From Galeruca laticollis (taxonomy: Eukaryota; Arthropoda; Insecta; Coleoptera; Chrysomelidae), in assembly GCA_963921935.1 (NCBI GenBank), contig OY998175.1, forward strand, positions 178,471,262 to 178,535,261: DNA of 64,000 bases. Reading direction: 5' to 3'. Under the pieces are notes generated by a model. That model was not told where the DNA came from and made no database searches. It worked only from the letters and a program-made list of their open reading frames with translations. The position numbers and the translations under genes were made by a program. Below are positions 53,025 through 63,724 of this stretch, piece after piece. Each line of letters begins with the position of its first letter. Position 1 is the first letter of the stretch.

Positions 53025-53149
53025 AGTCCCGTTACGATCAAGAGGTATGGTAACCCTCCATCTCCTTTTCATGGAGAAGGTTCCCGTTTGTACCTGAAGG
53101 GCGTACTTTTGAAGATATACAGGCTGGAAATTTCGCCCTGTAGAGATTT

Positions 53150-53415
53150 CTAGAACAGTCCAGAGCGTTCGAAAGCATTCCAGAATATTCTGTTATGTTG
53201 TGAAATGTTCGGGAACATTCCAAATCAATCTTGAATGTTATGGAATATTCTGGAACTTGTGGACCATTAGAACCCTTTTTGGTATGGATGGAGCTACATA
53301 TTGATATGGCAACATCCATCGTAGGTTCGAACCTTCGGAAACATTCTGGAATGTAGTGGAATGCTCGGGAATAGTCTGGAATGTCCTAGATCCTTGTGAA
53401 ACGTTCCAGAACACA
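53150..53415. promoter_or_regulatory. Heat-shock-element array upstream of Copia 1
   Basis: Perfect three-unit heat-shock elements (alternating nGAAn/nTTCn) occur at 53177-53191 (ATTCCAGAATATTCT), 53207-53221 (GTTCGGGAACATTCC) and 53242-53256 (GGAATATTCTGGAAC). A longer 5-bp-phased run of GAA/TTC-like units occurs at 53333-53386, and TTCCAGAA at 53404. Such clustering is far beyond chance in a short stretch. A heat-shock-factor-responsive promoter is inferred. Confidence 0.75.
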
Positions 53416-53477
53416 CTAAAACATTGTGGACTATTCGAAGCCTTTTTTGTACGAGGGGGGGGGCGACCTGTTGGTAA

Positions 53478-53530
53478 GGGTACATAAAGCAAGATCCGTC
53501 GTGGATCCGTCAGCTTTTTATCAGTGAAGT
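53478..53530 (+). promoter_or_regulatory. Core promoter-like TATA and initiator
   Basis: TACATAAAG at 53481 is followed about 40 bp later by ATCAGTGAAG at 53520, matching the insect initiator TCAGT. It lies directly downstream of the heat-shock-element array and about 270 bp before the primer site, the place expected for an LTR transcription start. The spacing is slightly longer than usual. Confidence 0.45.
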
Positions 53531-53794
53531 GTGAGTAATTAACGTGATGCAGTAACTGAATATAAAGTGTGAAAAACTAACTTGGAATGATCACATAAAT
53601 CAATGTAAAGTCAAATGTGAAAAAAATTTAAATATGCTGAAAATTGTTAATCGTTACTAATGGTGCCCTTGCCCCAAAACCAAACTTCTGTTCACACCTA
53701 CTAACACATGTTTGGCTGAATGTGGTGAACCTTCTTTACATCTAAATCGCTAATTTCTTGTTTTATTTTGCGTCATCGACCTTCGAAACTATCA

Positions 53795-53808
53795 GGTTAT
53801 GGGCCCAG
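53795..53808 (+). promoter_or_regulatory. Primer-binding site of Copia 1
   Basis: GGTTATGGGCCCAG, complementary to the internal initiator-tRNA-Met segment used by many Copia elements. Confidence 0.7.
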
Positions 53809-53859
53809 ATTGAAGGAGATTAAAAAAGGAATAGGAAAGCGTAGATATTTTATAACGAA

Positions 53860-54717
53860 AAACGAATATTAAGTTGGCACATGCAATAGTAAAGGGATAC
53901 CATTTTGAGGCATTTACAGGTAACAATTATTATAATTGGAAGCTCCGTATGTAAACTTTATTATCGCAGGAATCAGTATTGAATGTAGTTAAAGTAAAAA
54001 CAGAGGTGGATACCTTGAATGCTATGGATGCCTTCTTAAAACAAGACAATAAGGCCATATCAATTATTATTCAATATGTCGATGAGACCTAATTGGAGAT
54101 ACTGAGGGAAAACGTAAGTGAAAAAAGGAGTGCAAGGACAATTATATCTAAAAAAGAAATTATTATTTATGAAAATTACTGAAGGTCAATCGATAGAACA
54201 ATTTTTCATGAAATATGAAGAAGTCATAAGACAGCTTAAACGATCTGGAATGAAATTAGATGAACAGAACATGATTTGCAATCTATTATTAGCCTTGCCA
54301 AAGTCATTTCTATCTGAAGGATGCTACAACTGTGGGCAATATGGACACTTCAAAAGAGAATGTAGAGTAACCAGAAATTTTAGAGGAAGGCCATACAGAG
54401 TAAATTTAAATTATCATCAAGGTGAAAGACAACAGAATCAAGGGTGGAACAATCAACAGAATCAAAGAGGAGTATTTCAATCAAGAGGTTCCCCTATAAG
54501 AGGGGTTTTTCAAAAGGGAAGATTCCAAAGACGAGGTAGATATCCAGGAAGAGGAAGAAATACCAGAAGTGCAATTTTTAGTGAACAAGGTGATAGTTCA
54601 GTCGAAAACAATGATCAAACTATAAGCTTTATGGGTGAGGTAAACTGCATACAAAATGAAAGTGAAGGTAATGATAAAAATGTATTATTCTGTATAGATA
54701 GTGGTGTGATCATATGA
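53860..54717 (+). pseudogene. Copia Gag and start of protease
   Basis: Early codons in broken frames contain FEAFTGNNYYNWKLRM, typical of the Copia Gag N-terminus (YxxWKxxM). The 54118-54717 frame carries MKITEGQSIEQFFMKYEEVI, then a CCHC knuckle (CYNCGQYGHFKREC) and an Arg/Gly-rich stretch (RGVFQSRGSPIRGVFQ, RGRYPGRGRN). It ends at the protease active-site region FCIDSG, where the frame stops early. Stops before 54118 separate the parts. Confidence 0.85.
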
Positions 54718-57700
54718 TAAATAATCATAAAAAATATTTTTCTGACAATATTTTTTTCGAAAACCCTAATAAAATTGCTTTTGCAAAGAATGAAAATGTC
54801 ATACAAGCAGTAGGTATTGGAAACATTGAAGTATTCTCAGTAGTTGGTAATAAAGAAATAAAATGCATAATTAAAAATGTACTGTATGTACCTACATTAA
54901 GGAAAAATTTATTGTCCGTTAAAAGACTAGAAGATGCAGGAATTTGGATTGTTTTTGAAAATGGTGTTGTAAAACTATATAATAAAAATAATTTAGTGGG
55001 ATTGGGTCAGAAAAATAATTTGTATGAAATTAGTTTTAAGTATATACTGTCAGACAGTTTAAATGTTGAAATTGTAAATAATCAACTTATGATATGGCAT
55101 AGAAGATTTGTCCATATTAATTTTGAAAGACTAAAAATGCTAATAAAGAATAATTTGGTTGAAGTATTGGTAAAGATATAAATTTCTGTGAACCATGCAT
55201 TATGGGAAATATGTCAAGATTACCTTTTGGGGCAAGAACTAAAAGTAAAAGATTACTTGAGTTAGTACACACAGATGTATGTGGGCCAACAAGCCCAACA
55301 ACTTTCGATGGTTATAAATATTTTTCGGGCTTTACAGTGACTTACTTACTTAAAAATAAATATGAAGTACTTGCAAAAATTCAGGAGTATGTGACATAGT
55401 TCATTCAAAATTTAATTTCAGAATATCTAAATTACGGTGTGACAATGGAGGGGAGTACATATTAATAATTTTAAGGAGTTTTGTAAGAGTCAAGGCATTA
55501 TATTAAATTATAGGTACAACACCATATACTCCTCAGCTTAATGGAAAAGCAGAGCGGATGAACAGGAGTCTAGTAGAACGTAGCAGAACTATCATTAATC
55601 GTGCAAATATGCCCAAAGAGTTCTGGGGTGAGGCAAACAGGTTATGTCATAAAAATAAGTCCTAATAGTAGTAATAGTAACAGAATAATTCCAGCCGAAA
55701 TCTGATATGAAAGAACACCAAATGTAGCAAATTTTAGAATTTTTGGATCAGTAGCATATTGTTATATACCGGGACAATTCAGAAATAAGTTTGACGATAA
55801 AACTGAAAAATGTATTTTTGTAAGTTATTCAGATACAGGTTATAGACTTTGGGATGTAAATAAGAAAATAATTATATCAAGGGATGTAAGATTTAATGAA
55901 AATAATCTATTTTTCAAAGCAAAAATTGAAGTACCGATAAATGAAAACTTAGATGATGAGGTAGGTGAGATTCCAGACGAAAGATTAAATAGAATAAAAG
56001 GTAATGATTGTGGCGTAGATATGAATACTAGGGCTGAAGTAGAACATAATGCACAAACTAATGATGAAAATACTTTTGGAATAAGGAGAGGTAAATGAGA
56101 TGTACATGTTCCATTCTGGCACAATGACTATGAAGTATATGCTGCATTTAAAGCAGTGACTTATGTGGAAAACATACCAGACAAATATGAGGAATTACAT
56201 AATAGGGTATATAGGCAATTTTGGATAAGAACAATGGATCGGGAACTTGATGCAATAAATAAAAATAATATTTGGGAAGTAGTAGAGAGACCAGAAAACG
56301 TAAACATTATAGATACAAGATGGGTGTATGGTCACAAAGCATTGGAGGGATTACAAAATGATAATGTAAAGCTAGGTTAGTTGTCAGGGGGTTTACACAA
56401 GAAATGGGTATGGATTATGATTTAATATATTCACCAGTGGCTAGAATACAATAAGGGTGTTAATAATTATAGGTTACCAGTTTCCTTTTTACTTTAAGCA
56501 GCTGGATTTAAAATCAGCGAATGCCACAATAAAAGAGGATCTTTATGTAGTAATATTGAATCAAAGTTTTAAAATTAAAAAAGTCATTGTACGGTCTCAA
56601 ACAATCTTCTAAACAATGGAGTGATGAAGTTAATGAGTTTTTATTGACTATAGGTTTTTGCAGAGCAGAAAATGATTTCTGTCTCTATTATATGTCCGTA
56701 AAAAGTAAAAATGTATACTTACTTATTTATGTTGATGACATTATCATTACAAGACCAAATTTGGATTTATTAGATGAAATTGTGGGAACATTAGTTTCTA
56801 AATTTGAAATAAAAATAAAAGGTAAGCTTGAACATTTTCTTGGGTTAGAAATTAACTATAGCAAGGAAGCGGGTATTTTAAAAATTACGCAATCAAAATT
56901 TGCTAAAAGTATTTTAAAAAAGTTTGATATGGAAAAATGTATGGGAACAAATATACCATTAGATCCCAAATTAAAATTAGAACTAGGTTATGGTGAACTA
57001 ACCACAAAACGTTTTAGACAGATAGTAGGTAGTATTATGTATTTAATGTTAGGTATAGTTCAGAGATATAGTGCGAAATTTAAGTTTCGGCGTATCCTTA
57101 AAATGCTTATTAGACGATATATTCATTTAATATTATAACTTCAACGAACAATCGTTAAAATGTATTTAATAATTTCATAATTATTAATAGATCTTAAACA
57201 TAACAACAGACAATTAACACTACCTTATATCTCGTTATATTAACAAGAATTAGTAATATAATAGAGTGTAGTGTGTGAGTAGTATTGGTAAAAATAAACA
57301 AAATATTATTACCTTTCAGAGTCTAGATCCGCAACATAACTTAAACATTACATTTCTGCACTATATGTTTTGCTCATACTATACCCGACCTGCTTTTGCA
57401 TTAAATGTCTTCAGTCGTTTCCAGGATAAAGCAACAGAAAAAGCAAACAGTCATTTTAAAAGAGTTTTAAAATATGTTGAATATACAATTAACGTTGGCA
57501 TTGAATATCATAGAAATTTTGAAAATAAACTTGTAAGTAGACTCAGATTGGGGAGGGTATCAGAATGATCGTAAATCTGTAACGGGGTTTTTATTAAAAC
57601 ATTTGGGAATACTGTGACATGTGTGACTAGAAAACAAAATTGTACAGCTTAATCTACTTCAGAGGCGGAATTAATAGCCTCTGTGTTTGTGTGAGTGAGA

Positions 57701-57822
57701 CCATGTATTTTAAGAAATTACTTGGGGATTTTAATATTATAGTGGATAAAATGATTATTTTTGAGGATAATCAGTGATATATGGCTATTGTAAGCAATCC
57801 TGGAAATAATCGAAGAATAAAA
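54714..57822 (+). pseudogene. Copia pol (protease, integrase, RT, RNase H), broken
   Basis: Protease remainder (NVLYVPTLRKNLLSVKRLED) leads to the integrase zinc region (MIWHRRFVHINFERL, CEPCIMGNMSRLPFG). The core has Asp in VHTDVCGPTSPTTF, Asp in RCDNGGEY and Glu in NGKAERMNRSL. The RT carries MYGLKQSSKQWSDEVNEFL, the catalytic LLIYVDDIIIT and FEIKIKGKLEHFLGLEINY. A 330-bp insertion (57053-57382) separates YLMLG from RPAFALNVFSRFQ. RNase H remains follow (STSEAELIAS, then IFEDNQ). More than ten stops or shifts; part of the RT fingers near 56450 is missing. Confidence 0.88.
57053..57382. mobile_element. MITE-like insertion in Copia 1 RT
   Basis: About 330 bp separate codons that are contiguous in Copia RTs. 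The left edge (ATAGTTCAGAGATATAGTGC, then GAAAT) partly matches the inverted right edge (ATAGTATGAGCAAAACATAT, then AGTGCAGAAAT). TATA stands on both sides. A small non-autonomous DNA element fits; the superfamily is unknown. Confidence 0.5.
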
Positions 57823-57825
57823 CTA

Positions 57826-57861
57826 GTTTTATTTTGGGTCATCGACATTCAAAACCGTCAA
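57826..57861 (+). repeat. Remnant of Copia 1 3' LTR end
   Basis: GTTTTATTTTGGGTCATCGA through CCGTCAA matches the sequence just before the primer site (53760-53795) at 30 of 36 positions. It follows RNase H codons directly, so a deletion removed the pol end and most of the 3' LTR. Confidence 0.5.
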
Positions 57862-58708
57862 TTATAAACTCTGCAAGAAGTATATATTACAGTAGTTTAA
57901 TGGTAAAAATATTATGCATATTAGTTGAATGGAGAGAACTTAATAAGTCTGTAACGTTTATATGGGTCAAAGGCCTCTTTCAAAACTCGGAGAACGGAAA
58001 GTAGCTAAAGCCGCAATTCTTTCGGATGACATTTCTTTACCATGACATGACGTCATTTGCACAATTGTGTAATAGATTGGTCGCAATTCTGCAACAGTAG
58101 TTATAACTTGTATTTCCATCTACAAGGCTTGAGGAGCGTAGTCATCCTATAAGAAAGATTAACGCTATGTACTGTCAGATTTTTCGTAAGCCATGCACCA
58201 GTACGCGTATTCCTTAATAAAATTAAAATGAGCGACTCCGAAGTATGTGATTGTAACAAATGATTTGATGATATTATTCATTGGATGTTTAGCTGTCAAC
58301 ACAATAACCAAGCTACAAGATATCTGTTGGAAACTCTGTCTAAAGAAAATATTCCTCTCCTACAAAGTCAAGTTTCTTTGTTATTTTTCAGTCAGAGAAA
58401 TACTACGGTTCGTACTAGATAATGGGAATTTCTGAAACGTATCAAAAAAAATATAGAAATCAGTATAGCTGTACTTTAGATGTAGAGCGGAAGAGTTTAG
58501 TTCTAGTATACTGTCTTCCCTTTGTAACATTTATATACCTCCTTACCGTTGCTTTTATTGTGTGTTGTAAGTAAAGTTGCTATGACATGGACCTTAGTGT
58601 GAAACGAGTGTCCATGCTTATTATCCTTATTCTTCGTTTTCTATGAATTCTGTTGTATAGGGCAATGAAATGATGTGTGACTTAGATATGATAATGATAA
58701 TTTAACAA
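57862..58708. other. No gene recognised
   Basis: Unassigned AT-rich sequence; open frames here show no recognisable motif. Confidence 0.5.
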
Positions 58709-58984
58709 TTGACATTCTATACAACGCCCAAACGTAAAAGAAGAGATCGTACCAGTTCTGAATCAAAACGGGGAAAACAAGAAAAACTACTACTACTATA
58801 TCCTAATCGAAATACACCAGGCAGACGATTATTTCTTTCCATTGATCATCGTTTAGGACCGAAAATTGCTGGTAATATAATAGCGGTCGACCAAAAATGG
58901 ATGCACACTATAAGAAGGTTTCATCTAGTCGGAAGGGAGCATACTTCTGAAAGTAGTACAAAGGTAGTACCTGTTTTTAGTTGA
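58709..58984 (+). pseudogene. DUF4817-like transposase N-terminal fragment, copy A
   Basis: PNRNTPGRRLFLSIDHRLGP is the helix-turn-helix block of DUF4817-type transposon proteins (pattern P.R..P....F..I..RL). Its preceding residues (FYTTPKRKRRDRTSSESKRG) are unrelated and basic. A second, longer-matching copy lies at 60175-60411. The fragment lacks the KTG link present in copy B. Confidence 0.55.
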
Positions 58985-59017
58985 TCCTTTAATTCAACAG
59001 TCAATGTTACTTTCATT

Positions 59018-59209
59018 ATGTTTTCAAGTGATGGACTTATTGCATTGGTTCTTGCACCAACAAGAGAACTAGCTCAACAAATACAAGTCACTTTAAAATT
59101 TGGCAAATCTTCTTATGTGCGCAACACTTGTCTTTTTGGTGGGGCCTCTAAACGAGCACAAGCCCGTGATCTATCTGGGTGTTGGTATTTTTGCCCCAGT
59201 TCAAAATAA
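59018..59209 (+). pseudogene. DEAD-box RNA helicase fragment (DDX5/DDX17/Rm62-like)
   Basis: LIALVLAPTRELAQQIQVTL is helicase motif Ia with its flanks, and SSYVRNTCLFGGASKRAQAR is the next conserved block (GG motif). Together they are specific for the DDX5/DDX17 subfamily. The Walker A, DEAD and helicase-C motifs are absent nearby, and the frame degenerates after ARDLSG. It looks like one exon-sized captured or pseudogenised piece of a host gene. Confidence 0.8.
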
Positions 59210-60174
59210 AATCGAGTAATTTCGTCCTACGCTATCTGGGGTATTAGGGAAGGCAATAATTAATTAAACCACAATGTTTTCTTATACAGGTGTGCGATTT
59301 AATGAATATCTACGTTAAGTATAAACAACAGTTTACCAGTTCCTAAAACTAAGTTAAACATTTAATCTTCTTACTTTTATGGTGCAGAATCAAAAAAATC
59401 AAGTCTACTGATTTCGCCAATACAGTACCGTTCTATTATCCTTTCAATAAATGTTTGCCGGTGTTTAACTTTTATATTATTAATGTCTGATTTTTGATGT
59501 GTACTTTGTATTTTTACATATATTTCTATTCGAAACTCTTAACTTTTCAATAAAAACGTAAATTTGGATGTGAACTATACATAGAACTATTAAAATTGTT
59601 GTGGAAGGACTTGTGGTGGAATCATTTGTCGTTCTTGTAAGTGTTGCTGAATTTTCAGTCCCAAGTTATGGGAGAAACAGGGAATCTTCAGAAATGTATG
59701 TGTCTGTGAGACAGTTTGCGTATTTTAAAATTCTTTCGTCATCAATATTGGATATTAACTCGAACAAATCTAAAGCGAAACAGTCTCCAGCTTCAAGTTG
59801 ATAATCAGCGAAAAAAAATAAGGATTTCTGGACCTTTTATCGCACTTACGTAAAGGATATTCATTTTTGCTTCAATTCTCAATTGCGGTCCTGTAACGTA
59901 CTCTAAAATCCTGCAGAATTTGAATACCATTAAAACAAGATCGCAAAACCTATAACTAATAAATAAGCGGTACATAAAGCGATTTAAAATGTATGGTAGA
60001 AAGAGCATATGAGTTTTATTATATTGAACCTATTATTAGGATTTTAGTAATTGAACCACTTACACTAAATATTTTCAAAACAATGTATAACATCGATAAA
60101 ATTATTAAAGATAATAGTCGGGTAAGTATCGTCAGGCTAAACTAAGATTTCAGATTATTATCGATAATTTTGAT
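59210..60174. other. No gene recognised
   Basis: AT-rich intervening sequence with no supported feature. Confidence 0.5.
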
Positions 60175-60411
60175 ATGAATTCCAGTGAAGCATCGCAGCA
60201 GCTGCAAAGCGTTATGCGGAGAAATGTCCCAATCGAAATACACCAAGCAGACGATTATTTCTTTCCATTGATCATCGTTTACGGAAGACAGGTACATTAG
60301 GACCGAAAGTTGCTGGTAATAGTGGTTGTCCGAAAATGGATGCACACTATAAGAAGGTTTTACCTAGTCGCATGGGAAGATACTACTGAAAGTAGTACAA
60401 GGATAGTAGCT
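60175..60411 (+). pseudogene. DUF4817-like transposase N-terminal fragment, copy B
   Basis: The forward strand encodes, across a frameshift, PNRNTPSRRLFLSIDHR then GTLGPKVAGNSG and MDAHYKKV, matching copy A at 58800-58965 and extending it upstream with an A.RYAEK-like helix. It ends abruptly at the 3' truncation point of the minus-strand Copia 2 remnant. Confidence 0.55.
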
Positions 60412-61197
60412 TAACAACTTTGTCTTCCTTCCTGTCTTGTTTTCAACTGGTGGTTTGAATTTCAGGAATGCGTCTATCACTTCATCTTTCGACTTCAAGA
60501 AATAAACTTGAATCCATCTCGATCTATCACAGACGAACATCGCAAAATTACGTACACCACCAACAGATTTTGTTACTATCGGTCCACATATGTCTGAATG
60601 ATTGAGGTGCAATACATCACAGCTCTTGAGTTCGAATTTTGAGGGAATAGGCTAGCTTTTGTTTGCTTTGGATGCATATTTCACAAGCAGAAATATTTTT
60701 AGAAGGACTGAACATCATTCTTTCCACCAAATTTCTTGGACATCATAATTGTCAGGTCCTTTTCATTGAGGTGACTATATCGTTGATGCCATTCCAATAA
60801 TTTGCTTGGTTTCGTCTCAACCATAGCTATGCATTCCCCTACTGGTTTGATATAATAAAGTTCACCTTTCCGCTGAGCTCTCATAATAATTACCCCTTTC
60901 GGGGAAATAACTTCGGGATAATTTTCTGAGAAATGCGTCTGTCTACTATTACAGCTTTGGCGATTGATATGAGATTTGTCTTCAGGTCAGGTGCATATGA
61001 AGTATTTTCTAAACTAAATAGCTTTATTTCGGATGGACCATATTTCACCTTTAATTTTACTGTACCTTTTCCCAGAATATTGGTTGTCTTATCAATTGCT
61101 AGACGAACCGTTTGATTGTTTATTGGAACAAAGTCTGAAAACACACACATATATATATATATATATATACAAATAATCAATGAAAAGATTAAGATTT

Positions 61198-61275
<78 letters not shown>

Positions 61276-62142
61276 TGGCACATATGAGAAGTAGCACCAC
61301 TGTCCAAGCCCCATTCTTCTTCATAAGTTGATTCTGCATGGTATTCCGCCATGACATGTGTTCATTATCAATAACTGAAACTGCTTTACGCTTCCTCTTC
61401 AGCTGTAGAACCTTTATATTCTTTCTATTGTTTTACATTACAATTGTAAGGAAATTCCTTGACTTTCGTTGATTCGTCTGAACGGTCAAAATTCGAAAAA
61501 TGTCTCGTTTCTTTAAAACGTTGTTGTTTCCTCCAGTTGAAGTTGGATTTGTTGTACAATGCACTGTGGTCATCATTATTTGCTGAGCTCTCTCTTTCTG
61601 GCGTTGAATTCATCAAGGAGTTTTATTTTCAAGGCTTCTGGTTTCGGTAGGTCATATCTTGCTTCTATAGCGCATCGACATTTCTCGTAACTACTGGGAA
61701 TGCTGTTAAAAGTAAAATAGTCGGGAGATCTTCAGTTACGTCAATTCTCATCTTGTTCGTTTTATCTACCGTATTGATAAATTCATTGAGGTGTTCTGCC
61801 GTCCGACATTTATGTGAATGAAAGTTTCTTCAACAAAGTAGCTTACCTTGCTGGACCACTGGATTGATAAGTCCCTTCCAGTTTCTTCCGTACTTCATTG
61901 GAAGTTGTGTAATGTTTTACAATACACAATTCTGACGGTTAAGTAGACAAAATTATATCCGCTTTAGCCTTTTGATACTCTTTTGTCCATGCCTCGGCAT
62001 TTGCTGCATTCTGTGGCTTACAACAATCACCATTTATATATACCCGGTGATCATTCTTTATTAAAATGGCTTCCATCTACATCTTCCAGGTATCTTAATG
62101 TTCTTTACCTAATTTTTCCACTTGTATAGGTGATGCGGCCAT
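60412..62142 (-). pseudogene. Copia 2 Gag-protease-integrase remnant
   Basis: Gag begins MAASPIQVEKLGKEH, then in broken frames carries EAILIKNDHRVYINGDCCKP. Later come PYNCN (knuckle start) and the protease EEWGLDSGATSHMCHD with its DSG active site. Right after CHD a TA-repeat block interrupts the codons, and the protease resumes at FVPINNQTVRLAIDKTTNIL. The pre-integrase region (LLEWHQRYSHLNEKDLTIMM, CEIC) and integrase start (NHSDICGPIVTKSVGGVRNF) follow; only the first catalytic Asp is inside the fragment. Stops and shifts are frequent. Confidence 0.85.
61146..61273. repeat. TA microsatellite in two tracts
   Basis: TA repeats at about 61148-61170 and 61204-61273 surround a 36-bp unique piece (CAAATAATCAATGAAAAGAT...). 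The block sits between consecutive codons of the Copia 2 protease. Confidence 0.95.
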
Positions 62143-62213
62143 TATCAACGTAAACTATTTTCCTTATACGATATTACTGATAACGGCTTGTGCCCATAAC
62201 CTGTTGGTTTATA

Positions 62214-62347
62214 CAATGGGAAATAACTACTTGGAATAATATGAAGATCCCCTTTTTTTTGGATCAGTTTATAAAAAATATCAACTGAATTAACTTTCTG
62301 AAACAGACACTTGGGAACTTATATAACCTCGAATACAATAGTTATTT
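62214..62347 (-). other. Possible 5' LTR of Copia 2
   Basis: Upstream of the primer site the minus strand has GAGGTTATATAAGTTCCC and, about 30 bp on, TTCAGTTG, resembling a TATA box and initiator. No second LTR is available for confirmation. Confidence 0.3.
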
Positions 62348-62451
62348 GGATTACTAGTCCAGAAAATGATGTTTTGCGAGTGTGAGTTGTCTTGCGTTGC
62401 CGAGGCGGAGCAACACGAGCACTGGCAAAACATTTTCTGGACGTGTAATCC
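62348..62451. repeat. Imperfect 104-bp palindrome
   Basis: GGATTACTAGTCCAGAAAAT, then GTTTTGC at the left is answered by GCAAAACATTTTCTGGAC, then TAATCC at the right. The centre is TTGCCGAGGCGGAGCAACAC. It is similar in style to the palindrome at 21618-21712. Confidence 0.85.
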
Positions 62452-63724
62452 ACAAAAATGTTCATGCCGTCAAATTTAAATCATTTTTAAAAAGTAAAAA
62501 ATTAACGAAAGTTTTCTCTTTCATGTCAAACTTGTTGATGTTTAGAAAATTAAGAATCAATGCTGTCGACCCACTTCTAGTGAATTTTTAACAAATGTCA
62601 CTTTTGTAAGTACTAGGCCGGCAATTTGATGTTTCCGGTGGATTTTGAATCCTGCAAAACTTCGGCATGAAAATTATATAGAGTGAGCAGGTACTACACT
62701 ACGAAATATATTCAACAGTAAGTATATAGGTAGTAAAAGTTCGCTAATATTTATAAGGGAGCATTTAGCTGCTCAAGATTACCATGCTATGTCTTGAAAC
62801 CAGTTGGTTAAGTTACGTTCAATTGAGTTATTTTTGACCCCAGAATATGTGTTTTAATATATGACCTACCTTTTTATTGCACCCTGTTTGTAATCAATGT
62901 GTCTATTATAAGCTCATACCGCTACTCCTATTACTTTTGTGCTTTTACTTGATTTTTAGGCCTATTGACTTTAATACTTCATTTGGTAGGGAGATTTTTT
63001 GGAGACCCTTTACTAAAAAGAATTCTGAGATAATCACACCGCAATTTAGATCATTAACATTTTAACATATTCTAAATATTTTTTATTGTTGTTTTCGGTA
63101 TTTTTCTACATTTACTAATAATTATAAAATTAAATTTTACGATGAAAAGACAAGACAACATCAAATAATACAGATAAGCTAATAAAACCGAAAACAAAAG
63201 TAAAAGATCCTTTTCTCTTTCACACAAACACATAAAATAAATCAAATCTCGCACTAAAATGTTGACAAGTTATGGTCACTAGACTCACTGTATATTATAA
63301 TAACTCGTTTACGAGTTATAGATATTTCTACCCGCTATTGTTATTGAAATGTTTGTATTAAAACATTTTTACGATGTCCCAAAGAAAAGATTCAACATAA
63401 TACCCTATAATCTCGTTTCAAAAGTCGCCCGTTAGCTACAAACTTAAATCTGTTAAATTATCTTGCTAAATATTCTTAGCACACGTAAATTAGGTATTGT
63501 CAGAGTTTCAAAATATATTTTTTCTCTAATTATTTTAATTATAACAAAATATATACAACGTGATATCCCGAATAATAATTGTTATCTAACAAATAATGTT
63601 ATGTAAGCATTTTAATATAATAATCTATAATTTGAGTATATTTTAAACCTGCTCCTTGTCGACCTGAACAATAATACGATAGTGTACGTTTAGAAACCCT
63701 TGAAAACAAGAAATACTAACGCTA
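62452..63724. other. No gene recognised
   Basis: AT-rich sequence with stops in all frames and no recognisable motif. Confidence 0.5.

Larger units (their letters stand above)
53025..57861 (+). mobile_element. Copia-type LTR retrotransposon 1
   Basis: A primer-binding site at 53795, gag with zinc knuckle, protease remnant, integrase, RT and RNase H follow in Copia order. The 5' LTR must end at about 53794 and probably includes the heat-shock-motif region, but its start is unknown. Only about 36 bp of the 3' LTR remain (57826-57861). Confidence 0.85.
60412..62150 (-). mobile_element. Copia-type retrotransposon 2, truncated
   Basis: On the minus strand: Gag start near 62142, zinc-knuckle start, protease, pre-integrase and first part of integrase, ending at 60412. 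RT and RNase H are missing. A likely initiator-tRNA primer site (CAGGTTATGGGCACAAG, 62197-62213 on the minus strand) lies upstream, followed by possible LTR sequence with a TATATAAG box near 62320. Confidence 0.8.

Noticed and set aside
59018..59209. An intact DEAD-box helicase gene
   Set aside because: Only motif Ia and the following block are present; Walker A, DEAD, SAT and helicase-C motifs were not found on either strand nearby.
61116..61352. Ile-Tyr-rich ORFs as a repeat protein
   Set aside because: They are translations of the TA microsatellite on either strand.
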